Origin: Gyromitra esculenta
Taxonomy: Eukaryota > Ascomycota > Pezizomycetes > Pezizales > Discinaceae
Reading direction: 5' to 3'
Assembly (NCBI GenBank): GCA_038503075.1
Contig: JBCAML010000010.1
Coordinates: 682,001-746,000, forward strand
DNA length: 64,000 nt
In this document: piece after piece, positions 31,698 through 41,021 of the stretch
How positions within the stretch are numbered: the first letter of the stretch is position 1
How the letters are laid out: each line of letters opens with the position of its first letter
Made by a program: the position numbers and the translations under genes
Notes under the pieces: model-generated
Told to the model about the DNA's origin: nothing
Database searches by the model: none
Seen by the model: the letters and a program-made list of their open reading frames with translations, nothing else

Positions 31698-32092
31698 TGG
31701 GTTAGGGTTCGGGAAGTAATGGTTGCAACGGAGGATGGTTTCTTTATAATGTCTTTGTCGTTCGGCTGTGTTTCGGCTATGAGTCACGAGGGGGATTGCG
31801 GGGTATATAAGGGATGGATTTTGGATGGTTGTTACGGTTTTCTTCTCTTTTCCTTAAGCAACGTTCTCAGTTTACTTCTTCTGTATTTGTTTCAATACCA
31901 TCTCGATTCTCCTTCAGAATCCTTGCAGTCGCTGTCGCTGTGAAAATACTCTCCCACTTAACTCGCCTGGAGTTAGACCCACGTAGGACTTGTAGAACAA
32001 CTTCGTCGCTCTTATCGCAACAGTTCTCGTTTAAGTAGCTCTGCTCACCTTCTGGGATACAGAAGGGCTTAGACTGGGACTGAACCGTGAGA
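31676..32092 (+). repeat. e3 3' LTR (type A, 417 bp)
   Basis: Preceded by the polypurine tract AAGAGGGGGAG and followed by ACAAC. The hairpin is at 32048-32066. Confidence 0.94.
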
Positions 32093-32097
32093 ACAAC

Positions 32098-32986
32098 CAT
32101 CTAGGATCCTTCATTAGTACCACCTTGTTCTCTTCCTCTATTACCTTCCTTAGCTTCTTCAAATTCAAGCCATCTCCTTCATTCCAGCTTGTTGCTACTC
32201 CCCCAACTACTATACCTGCCCATCTTTCGGTTTGTTCCGGAACCTTAAAGTCTTCCTTGACCCCCTTTTTTGTTGCTGTCTCTAGCGCCTTCTTTTTTGC
32301 CTCCGCGTTCACATACTCGAAGATCACCCTATTGTTAACCTTCCTTACGTTGACTACCTCTGCCTCCTCGATTCCTACTCTTCTTGCTACCTCTTTTGCT
32401 TCTCCTTTTACCTCCATTTCTATTTCCGTTAAACTGACATCCTGGCTGTCAATTACCACTACCACCTCTTTTACTTCTCTTTCCCTTCTTCTTATGTGCT
32501 TTTCTTCCTGCTTTTGTGCCTTTCTCCTCCTACTTTCCTCGTTCTTATTCCTTTCCCATGATTCGAATCCCCCTTCCTTATATCCTGTTTTCTTTCCTTC
32601 TTCCATCCTTCTTCCCTTCACAATGTCGGCATAGCTGCTTACTTTACTTGGTGCTGGTATGAATGGTTGACGTGGCCTTCAAATCTCCGCCCATGGTTTT
32701 TGTATTTGAGTTCGCAGTATTGGGACTTGAACTCTCGGCGTCGGTACTGGTACTTCTTTCCCTTTTCCTTTTCCGACGCTTTCCTGTAGCTCGTTAATCC
32801 TTTTTACCAGTTCACTAATAATCTTGTCTTTTTCCTTCATCCATTCTATCATCTTTTCCATGACTGATCCTTCTCTCTCTTCCTTCTTTTTCCCACCCCC
32901 TAACCCTGTTTTTCCCTTCAATTGGTCCAGCAACTCTGATTGGTTATCCCTTCTTGTTGGTGGTTCGGTTTTCTTTTCTCCCTTTG
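32098..32986 (-). pseudogene. LINE ORF1 middle region
   Basis: From the right this encodes a charged segment with a probable coiled coil (around 32790-32900: VMEKMIEWMKEKDKIIS), a linker with one TGA stop near 32680, then a lysine/glutamate-rich region and a small alpha/beta-like stretch (32150-32460). The frame joins the zinc-knuckle segment at 26200 on one side and 33435 on the other once e3 and the solo LTR are removed. Confidence 0.75.
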
Positions 32987-33429
32987 TCTCACGGTTAGTC
33001 TCTCGTTAAGCCCTTCAGTATCCCTGAAGGTGAGCAGTGCTACTTAAGCGAGATCCTAACTCGTTCGAAGAGTGCGGTATTTCTACAAGTTCTACGGGGG
33101 GGTATACTTCAAAGCGAAGTATCAGCGATGTTTCACAGCGACAGCGAGGGTTCTGAGATAGAACCGAGATAGTATTAAAATAATACAAGTAGAAGTGAAC
33201 GAGAACGTTGCTTAAGGAAAGAAGAAGAAGAACATAAACAGCCGAAATCCTTCACTTAAATACCCCGCTTTTACAGTAACACCGACAACCATCCGACAAT
33301 AACCGAAACACAAAGACATTATCCCGACAACCAAAATATACCCGAACAACAAAGAACTTATACGACCATCCAAACAATAACAAAACCAGCAACCAAACCA
33401 CGATTCCTTTCCTAAGTCAATCCATGAAA
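32987..33429 (-). repeat. Solo LTR A in LINE ORF1
   Basis: A 443-bp A-type LTR from TCTCACGG to CCATGAAA in plus view, flanked by CTTTG (32982-32986 and 33430-33434). Removing it rejoins ORF1 codons. Confidence 0.92.
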
Positions 33430-33434
33430 CTTTG

Positions 33435-34216
33435 CTTCCCCTATGTTCACATTTGCGTGCTTGCTTGTCAGCAGTCCTTTCATCACGCTTTCCACCATCA
33501 ATTTTTTTGCTGTCCTCTTTGGGATAGCTATTTTCCTTATCGTTCCTGGTCCTTCCCTCTCTGATTCCCCCATGTTCTTCTCAGATCTCTTCCTCTTTCT
33601 TTCCTTCTCTTTCTCGACTTTGTCCAACACCATTACCATTGCATCTTCCATTGTCAGGCTTATTTCTTCCTGACTTGCTTCTCCTACCATGCTCCTGCTT
33701 ACTTCCTCCACCTCTTCCATTGTCCATCCTTCCATTTCGCTATCCTTTTTGCTCCTCTCCGTTTCTTCCTGGAGTATTCCTCGAATATACTCATCTACTT
33801 CCTGTCGTCATACCTCTCGTCTTCCTCTTTTTCTCTTGTTTTCTTTTCCGCCTCTTTTGCTGCTTCATATGCCTCCATGCTCCACTTTGCCCATAATTCT
33901 TCTGCCAGGTCCATTACCCAACGGTTTCTTTCGTACTCCCTTTTCGTATCCGTAATTACCTGTGTTACTATCTCTTTCCATCCAATTTTTGTTTTCGCTC
34001 CCCCGGATTCCAATCCTAATGTCATGTTTCTGGTTAGGTCCATGCTGCCCGGGGTATCGATTCTGTTGTCGTATCCGATGCACGGTGACCCTAGCTCCTC
34101 TGTTCCCTCCCTTCCTCCCTTCTCTTTTTGACTCTCTCTTAGTATTTCCACTGCCTTCACACATGCTTCAATCACTTCCGCTTCCTTCTCTTCCGTCATC
34201 TCTGTGTCCTCCTCTT
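33435..34216 (-). pseudogene. LINE ORF1 N-terminal half with one frameshift
   Basis: Two frames cover this piece, 34199 down to about 33795 and 33735 down to 33435. They appear to be one protein interrupted by a shift near 33800. The composition is rich in lysine and glutamate, with no domain I recognise. The codons continue in frame across the flanking solo LTRs. Confidence 0.7.
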
Positions 34217-34627
34217 TCTCAAGGGGCGAGGTTTTACCTTCAAGTTCTCAGGTATCCCCCGAGATGAGCAGTGCTACTTGAAGACAAAACTAAGCGACGA
34301 GAATGTTCACGAGATTCCACAGGCTCTACGAAGTGTTCAAGTATAGAGGACTTTAGGACGGTGACAGCGTAAGGTTATGAGGTATAACCGAGGGTTGTAT
34401 TGTGAAATACAAGAGTGTACGATAGAAGACGTTGCTTAAAGAAAGAAGAAGGAAAAGTACAACAAGAGGGGAAAACCCTTCGCTTATATACCAAGTTCCA
34501 ACTCGCTCGATGACAAAGACTTGACTCATTGTAATGGAAACCCAACGAAACATAAAGAACAACAACACAACGTAACAACCTTATATCCCTGCATCTAGTT
34601 AACCAACGAAAACAACCATCCATGAAA
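34217..34627 (-). repeat. Solo LTR B in LINE ORF1
   Basis: A 411-bp B-type LTR from TCTCAAGG to CCATGAAA in plus view, flanked by CTCTT (34212-34216 and 34628-34632). It is closely similar to the e1 3' LTR in reverse. Confidence 0.92.
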
Positions 34628-34632
34628 CTCTT

Positions 34633-35035
34633 CTTCTCCCTTCCTGAAAAGTCCTTCGACCTCCTCCTTTCCTTCTATCACCTCGGTACTAGTTGCCGTA
34701 TTGTTTATCTTTTCCATTGCCTCCTTTGCCTTCCTCTCTCTTTCTTCCCTTTCGTTCTTCTCCTTGCTTGACTCCAGAATATCGCTGTATTTTATCTCCA
34801 TCATTTTGTTGTCCTTCTTGATAAAATATTTCTTGTTTCTCGATATCTCTTCTTCGTAGGTTCCTTCGTTTACCGGTTGGTGTCCTAGATGGTCCTTGTG
34901 AAGTCTTTTTTTTTCGTCTTTACTGGCCACCCTGTACACCTTGTAAATATTCTCACCTACAATCGCTTTCCTGCTATTCTCCCATGGTAGCTCTCCTTGT
35001 GAGCACAGCTTCTGAATAGCTCCTCTGGTAATCAT
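34633..35035 (-). pseudogene. LINE ORF1 N-terminus
   Basis: It starts at an ATG at 35035 and reads MITRGAIQKLCSQGELPW, with a long glutamate/lysine/arginine-rich helical stretch before the solo LTR B. The frame continues at 34216 after that LTR is removed. An upstream stop and tandem 12-nt repeats lie just before the ATG, so this is likely the true start. Confidence 0.72.
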
Positions 35036-35100
35036 CTTTTCGCTTATCTTATTGCTTATCTTATTGCTTATCTTATCTCAGATCTTATCGTTGATCTTCC
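35036..35100 (-). repeat. LINE 5' leader with short tandem repeats
   Basis: Plus-strand copies of GCTTATCTTATT (12 nt) repeat about three times directly upstream of ORF1. They could be the tandem 5' leader of the LINE or its insertion-site slippage. Confidence 0.5.
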
Positions 35101-36148
35101 AGAAGGTGCTAGAAGTCTTGGCGTTAGGTTGATGCGTTGTCCCTAGATGGGTTAGGGTTGTATTTTTGCTGAAGTGCCGCCGAGGTTTTATCTAGTTAGA
35201 TAGAAGCTTTTATCTGTTCCTTAATAATAATCCAGCAGTAAACAATAACAAAGGCCCAAGCTTTTGGCCTGAACATAAAGCTATAAAATAGCTTATCTGG
35301 TTGTGGAGATACTTGCTAAAAACCCGAAAATTGGGTGAGAATGGACCAATTTTGGTGGGGTGCCACCTAAAAAACTGAGGTTGGAACACCAAAAACCGCA
35401 AAAGTTGAGTTGGATTTTCGCGGGTGGGTATACTGATAGAGATTTTGTCGCTGATTTCGAATATCTGCTTGGCTTGTTGTTTAGTCTGCTGGTTGTTGAG
35501 TTATTTCCAAAAATTCGTCCTAACGTGGTGGTTGTTGCTTACTCTACTCCACCTAACTTATACTACGGCAGCCAAATAACATAACCTACATTATAGCCCC
35601 ATATCTACTGAGTAATGATCGCTCAAGCACCTTTTGGTCCACTCGCTCGCTCACTCACTCGCTCACTCACGCACGCAGGAATTTAGCTATTAGTCTCTAA
35701 CCACATTTTCCAATCTGTAGTCTGTATGTAATTTTCAGCACCACTAGAAGAAAAAAAAACAATCCAAGGATGGCTCTCTTCTAAATGTTCCTTCAATTCG
35801 CCTATTCCAACCAACATGGCAATTCAGTTCAAATTTTCCACACTTCCCCTCCCCCTCCCCCTCCCCCTCCCCCCATAAGTCCCGCCAAAAAAACAAAAAA
35901 ACGTATAGTGAATCAATCGTAACGTTAAGTATAAAAAGAACCATATAAAGAGAGAAAAAAAACAGCAACCATAAGTAGTATACAACACCCCTCAACGCAC
36001 AGTGAAAAAAACAAAAAAAGGGAAAACAGATTAAAATAAAAGGAGCACCATTTTTCTTTTACCCTCCTTCCCTCCTTCCCTCCTTCCCTCCTCCCCTCCG
36101 GACCCCCCCCCAGGCACATCTTCCTTACTACGATTATTTTTTCCCAAA
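35101..36148. other. Intergenic boundary between the transposon block and the genes
   Basis: No gene recognised. It holds simple repeats: CTCA/CTCG-type (35640-35680), a C-rich CCCCTC array (about 35846-35873) and a CCCTCCTT array (about 36061-36100). The small ORFs here look incidental. Confidence 0.6.
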
Positions 36149-38067
36149 CTACATATAAGCCGACCTAACCTTCTTCTGCGCACCACCATCTGGACTCCTC
36201 TCCCTTTCCTGCAGCCCGTGTTTCTGTCCTGCCTTTTCACCAGCAGCCTTCACGAACGCTTCCACCCCGAACGGGTCCGCAACGTCTTTTTCAAATTGTA
36301 CCGGTCCGTCGCGAGCCTACACGCACACACACATACAACACCCCCATTAGCAAACTCCAACCCCACAAGAACAGAGACGAAGGCAATGGCAAAGGCAAAG
36401 GCAAAGGTAAAGGCAAAGACAGAGACAAAACTAACCTCCTGATCGCCACTCCCCTTAAAGCCCTGTGCCGCCCTGCCCAGGACCTCGAACCTCGACCCCT
36501 TCTTCAACCGCTCGAGCTCGCCCTGCGCCGCATCTTCGTCGTCGTCGTCGTCCATCGACACCTTCGGCCTGTAAATGCTGTTCGCCGCTTCCTGCGCCGC
36601 AAACAGCGGTTTGTCGTACGGCTGGTCCTCGTTGAAGCCGGCGTCGAACGCAGAGTTCTGGTTGAAGAGACGCGAGTCCCACATCGTCTCGCTCGACTGC
36701 GTGGGTTTTGCCAGCCCGAGGGCGATCTTCTCGCCGAGATCGCGGCCCTGCTCGCGGGCCAGCAGCGCTATCTTGCGTTCGGTGCCCATGCGCTTCATGC
36801 GCAGGTCGCGCTCGGCGTCGCGGCGGCGTTCGGCGCGCATGGCGGTGCGTTCGGCGGCTGCTTCGGTGTCGCTGTTGGAGTGGGAAGCGCGGGATGAGGA
36901 GCGGGAGGAAGCGGAGCGGGAGGAAGCTGATGAGGAGCGGGAACGGGAGCGGGAGCGGCCCCGGGAGGTGGAGGTGTGGGCTGCTTCTCGGGCCTTTTGG
37001 GCGAGTGCTCGGAGGTGCTCTTCTTTCTGGGACTTTTCTTTTTCGGCGAGTTTTTGTTGCATTAGTGCGCGTTGCTTGACTTCTTCGCGGGCGTGGCGGT
37101 CCGCGGTGAAGAGGGCTTCGGCGAATTGGGCGAATTTGTCGTTTATGGTTACGTCTTGCAGCCCGCGGCCGTCGGCGGCGAGACGCTTGTCGAGGGGGAC
37201 GGTGTAGCCCTTGGGGTTCTTCCAGTTGGAGACTGGAGGTGGGATGGTCCAGGCCTCTTGGTCGGCGGCGGTGAGCTTGCGCGGCGGGGAGTGCATGATG
37301 GGCGGTGGGGGGGACGGTGGGCCCCGGGGGATCTTCTTGTGTTTGAATTTCGGGGGCTCCATGGGGTCCTGCTGGCGCTCGACGATCTTTATAATCTTGT
37401 CGGACCGCTTCGTGGTGTCGCCGACCTGGTTGGAAGGAGTGTACCGGACGTACTGCGCCTCCTTCCGGTTTGTGCCCTTGATCGTTTTCGGCTTCTGGGC
37501 TGCCACGGCCCCGGAGACGAGAGCGGCAAGGGCTGCTTTGGTTTTTTCGGTGGTGGCTTTCACGTCGTCCTCCGACGGGCGATCGAGCGAGATCTCGCCC
37601 ACATCGGCGCGTTGTCGGAGCGGGATCAGGTCCTTGAACGACGCGTGCACGATGCGATTGCTGCCGTGTCCCTGGCGCGCGATGGCATCGTACTTGACCT
37701 TGCCCTCCGAGTCCACCTGCAGTGTCAGAGCCTTGGACGTCGACGAGTGGCCCTTGCGCCCCATGTCGAGCGGGTACTGTGCAATTGGGATTTCGGGGAA
37801 AGCACCTCCATCAGCATAGTCGTCGGCGGAACGGGGACGCCATGACGAGCGTTTACCGTAGGCGGGAGGGGCGTTTTTCTGCGGGAGAGACGTTAGAAGC
37901 ATGCAGGCAGAGGGCCAGAAAGAGCTTACCTTGAGGACCAGCTGTGCCTGATCGGCATCGCCGCCGCCGAGGATTCTCGCACCCGAGGCTCGGGCAGGGG
38001 CGGTTTCTTCGGTGGCGTAGCGGGGAGCGGGGAGGACCTTGTTGAGGCCGGCGGCGAGGGAGGTCAT
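36149..38067 (-). CDS. SNW1: SNW/SKIP-domain splicing and transcription cofactor (Prp45-like)
   Basis: The exons are read as 38067-37930, 37878-36436 and 36316-36149, giving 582 residues. SNW proteins sit in the spliceosome (Prp19-associated) and act in both catalytic steps. The N-terminus lacks the upstream 33 codons of the longer ORF; I chose MTSLAAGL because homologues start close to this. The family signature SNWKN lies at about residues 263-267, followed by the conserved block through about 310. Then come an RS-rich stretch, a basic helical region and a C-terminus with GPVQFEKDVADPFG. The introns are 51 nt (phase 0) and 119 nt; the second contains GGCAAA-type tandem repeats. It is transcribed divergently from DCC1 across 332 bp. 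Confidence 0.9.
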
Positions 38068-38399
38068 GGTGGGAAGCGTTGGAGGGAGAGGAGGTGGAGT
38101 GGAGGTGAAGACGAGAAGACGCTGGCTTTGGTGATGTCGCCGCGCCAAGACTGCGAATAGTGCCAAGACCCCCTAACTGCTGAATCCACGATTCACGGAA
38201 TATCTCGAGAGGACTTTGGCCGGGGGGAATTGGTGTTTGTATTGCGAGAGGGCTGTTTGCTGTCGAGAAGGGCGTGGTGGAGCGGAGGATCTGTGTGCGT
38301 GAGCCTGCTCTCGAGCTTGAGCACTGAAGGGCACTGCGTCTCGTCGCGTCTCCCCGACAAACGCCAGTTCTCTCCACGAAAACACCACGAAAACCCGCG

Positions 38400-39646
38400 A
38401 TGTCGACCCAGTTCACCACCAGCATTCCCTTCTCGTTCTCTCGCAGTCTCTCTCCAATCCGTCTCATGGAACTCCCCCCAGCTCTCCTTGATCTGCTGTC
38501 GAATACCGACTCTCCCCCAACGTGTGTCTCCCTCCTCTCCCTCCTCTCCCTCCTCTCCCTCCTACCCCCCTCCCCTCTCCCCCACTGACCCCGCCAGCTT
38601 CAAGATCAAAGCCTCCGACGGCGCCATCTCCTCCGTCCACTCCACCGAGAATCATGCCGTCCTCTGCACCGGATCCCAGACCTTCTCCCTGCGCCAAGTC
38701 TACTCCTCCAACTCCATAATCCTGCTGCAGCCCTCTGTCCCCCCGGCGCCGTCCAGCAACGACGACCCCTCCATCGACCCCCTGGCCCTGCTCACCTCCA
38801 CCTCCTCCATGGGCCTCAAGGCGGTATCCACCACCAGCAGCTACATAGAGCTGATCCCCACCATCCACGACGCCGAAGGCCTCCTGCTGAAACACGTCCC
38901 GCTCTACCACCTCCCCAACACACCCAGCGACCCCGTGCCGCAGCTCGCCTCCAAAGCCGCCCTGGCCAACGCCCTCCCGCTCAGCGAAGCCGAGTTCGAG
39001 GCCGCGTGGCGCAAGCTGCACTGCTTCTCGTGCACCTCGGGCTTCGCGCGCCGTCCGGCGCCGTCCGCCGTCCTCAGAACGCTCTCTGAGATATTCACGT
39101 CTGCGGCCGCCGAGTCCATACCGCTGTGTCCGGCCGACGGGTTCATGGTGGAGTCGCTGATTGGGGCGCTGGACGACGGCGAGGACGACGAAGAGGTGGG
39201 GATTCCGCCGGGACTCGTGCATGCTGCTGTGGCAGGGGTGTGCGAGGAGGTGGGCCCAGACAGCGGCAAGTGGAAGTTAGAGAACGGGAAGTGTGCGGGC
39301 TACGTTGGGCGGATGTTACTGCAGGAGTGGGATGCCCGGGCGAAGGGGGATATGCTGTATGTTTCGTTTATGAGCAAGTGGAAGGCGTCGGTGCCGGAGG
39401 AGTGTGCGGGGCTGTGTGAGCTGGATACTATCAAGGTGTGTTTCTACCCTGTGGATTGCTGGCTAGGAGTGGGAGTGGGAAGTTTACTGATGGCTGTAGG
39501 GATGGTATACTCACCCCACGCCAAATACTATTCGATTCGTTCCTGGTGGACCTGTTGCTGCTACAGCTACTACTACTACTGCTGCCCCGGTTGTTACGGC
39601 GAAGAATAAGTGGCATGAGAGACTGGGGAAGGGGAAGAGGCGGTGA
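38400..39646 (+). CDS. DCC1: Sister chromatid cohesion protein Dcc1
   Basis: The exons are 38400-38521, 38598-39435 and 39500-39646, giving 368 residues. Dcc1 joins Ctf8 and Ctf18 in the alternative clamp loader that acts on PCNA at replication forks and in cohesion. The N-terminal pattern ELPPALLDLL and the FKIKASD...AVLCTGSQTFSLRQV segment resemble Dcc1 beta-barrel repeats, and the middle contains winged-helix-like regions. Introns of 76 nt (GT...CAG, T-rich with TCCCTCC repeats) and 64 nt (branch-like TTTACTGATG) restore the frame. The C-terminal exon includes a threonine/alanine run. The family call rests on pattern, not alignment. Confidence 0.78.
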
Positions 39647-40148
39647 GGCTGTTGTAGATATCTGTGCTAGACGCACAACAAAGCAGCTACATTTACTATG
39701 GATTCGATAGGACGACCATGATGGTACAACTTTATCGTAGAAAACAAGCCGAGTGATATTCTATGGTGGGGGGAACCATGGCTCGGCCAGAGTTGAGGGA
39801 ATCCAGCAGAGCAAATAGCGCCTAGCTTTGGCAGTGTGTAGATGCTAGTAAAAGAGATCTGCAGACGTGGTGTTGGCTTATTCATAGTATATCACTCGAA
39901 ACGCCCAACTACCGCCAGTCCACCCCCTCCCCTCCCAGCCAACACTCCCGCCCATCAACACCAGCTCCAGGCACAACTCACCAGAACAGCCGTTATAACA
40001 CCTCCCCAACACCACCACAATACAAACCCCTCCCCCCGCCAAGCCCTACCACCACGTGCCCACGCGTTCCCTTTACCCCAGCACCCCATCCCACAACCCC
40101 CGCAATCCCTCCCCCCCACTACACACCCACAGACAGCCCCCCTCCACA
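39647..40148. other. Intergenic, DCC1 to GON7
   Basis: C-rich, proline-codon-like sequence precedes the GON7 start (about 39910-40140). No separate gene supported. Confidence 0.6.
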
Positions 40149-40451
40149 ATGACCTCCAAACCCACCCTAACAGCAGTCTACAAATCCCCGCTCACACCCA
40201 CGCCCCACGTGTTCTCGACGTCTCTCCCTGCATCCACCGAGTCCTCGCCCTCGTCCCCGCCCCCGTCCCCGTCTTCGCCCACAGCCGCAAAATCCCTGCA
40301 CCTCGCCGCGCTCCGTGTGGCGCTCGTGGGGCTCCAGCAGGACGTCAATGCGTACCTGACTGAACGGATGCAAGCGGAGAAGAAGGCCGAGGATGCGGCA
40401 TCAGAGGAGAAATACGGGGAGGAGGAAGGAGAGGAGGAGGAGGGTGAATAG
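40149..40451 (+). CDS. GON7: EKC/KEOPS complex subunit Gon7
   Basis: A 100-residue intronless protein. Gon7 is the small fungal KEOPS subunit that binds Pcc1 and supports the t6A modification of tRNAs. The order fits the family: an N-terminal beta-like YKSP segment, a variable serine/proline stretch (residues 25-45), the helical block AAKSLHLAALRVALVGLQQD with VNAYLTERM, and an acidic tail. The size (about 100) is usual. Family assignment is by motif recall, without alignment. Confidence 0.72.
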   Translation: MTSKPTLTAVYKSPLTPTPHVFSTSLPASTESSPSSPPPSPSSPTAAKSLHLAALRVALVGLQQDVNAYLTERMQAEKKAEDAASEEKYGEEEGEEEEGE

Positions 40452-41021
40452 GGTGATGCGTTCGTTGTTGGATTAGCACGGATTGGGGGGGAGGGATATA
40501 TATATCATTACATCACCTACATTGGCGTTTTATGTTATTTTATAAATTTCCGGGTTTAGAGGGGGGGGGGAAGGTTCTATCAATTTCATTGTGTTTAGCT
40601 GGAAGCTTGATATCGTTTGGACCATTATATATAAAAATCCCTCCCTGTCCAGTTCGCAGATCGAAGGAGGGGAATCAAAACCCATCAGACGGAAATAAAC
40701 GAAGCAAAAAATACGCTTGACAATATACGATATGTAATGAAAAGCAAACCCCATCCCACACTAGAAATCGAAAAAATAAACCCCTCCCAATGAACTCTCT
40801 CGCCAAATTTTGCAGACATGCGCGCGAAACAAGAAATTAAAGAGGGAGAAAAAAAGATAGAACCCAAAACCCCTAATCACACCCATCAGCCAAACCAGAC
40901 AGCAATTTTCGCCGATAACAAAAAATGCCTAAATCAAGCAACCCTTGTTAATCGCTATCAAAACAAGCAAGCAAAACTAACACCATATTGTACAACCGCT
41001 TCTTCACCAGTCTTCCGAGCA
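40452..41021. other. Intergenic, GON7 to VPS39 (convergent 3' ends)
   Basis: AT-rich sequence with G and A homopolymer tracts, forming the 3' regions of two genes pointing toward each other. No ORF supported. Confidence 0.6.

Larger units (their letters stand above)
26201..32092 (+). mobile_element. Chromovirus e3 (LTR A family), very recent, pol frameshifted
   Basis: A 5.89-kb Ty3/Gypsy element with 417-bp LTRs, flanked by ACAAC (26196-26200 and 32093-32097), inserted in LINE ORF1. By eye the LTRs differ at a single position. gag is intact, but pol has a 2-nt net loss near 29350 that breaks the frame. It is related to e2 at roughly the level of a sister subfamily. Confidence 0.94.
6500..35100 (-). 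mobile_element. LINE (non-LTR retrotransposon), shredded by nested LTR insertions
   Basis: About 5.2 kb of LINE is spread over six segments: 34633-35100, 33435-34216, 32098-32986, 25103-26200, 8352-9837 and 6500-6968, in 5' to 3' order on the minus strand. ORF1 has a charged N-terminus, a predicted coiled coil and three zinc knuckles. ORF2 has an AP-type endonuclease followed by reverse transcriptase. Codons join in frame across every excised insertion. The architecture fits the fungal Tad-like LINE group, but clade assignment is inference. The 3' end lies left of e1, outside the window. I see no target duplication at the 5' end. Confidence 0.88.

Noticed and set aside
36575..37845. Long antisense ORFs across SNW1
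   Set aside because: They are high-GC shadows of the coding strand with biased composition, while the SNW motifs are on the minus strand.
38464..39269. Antisense ORFs over DCC1
   Set aside because: Glycine/serine-rich shadows. The plus strand has the splice-consistent gene.
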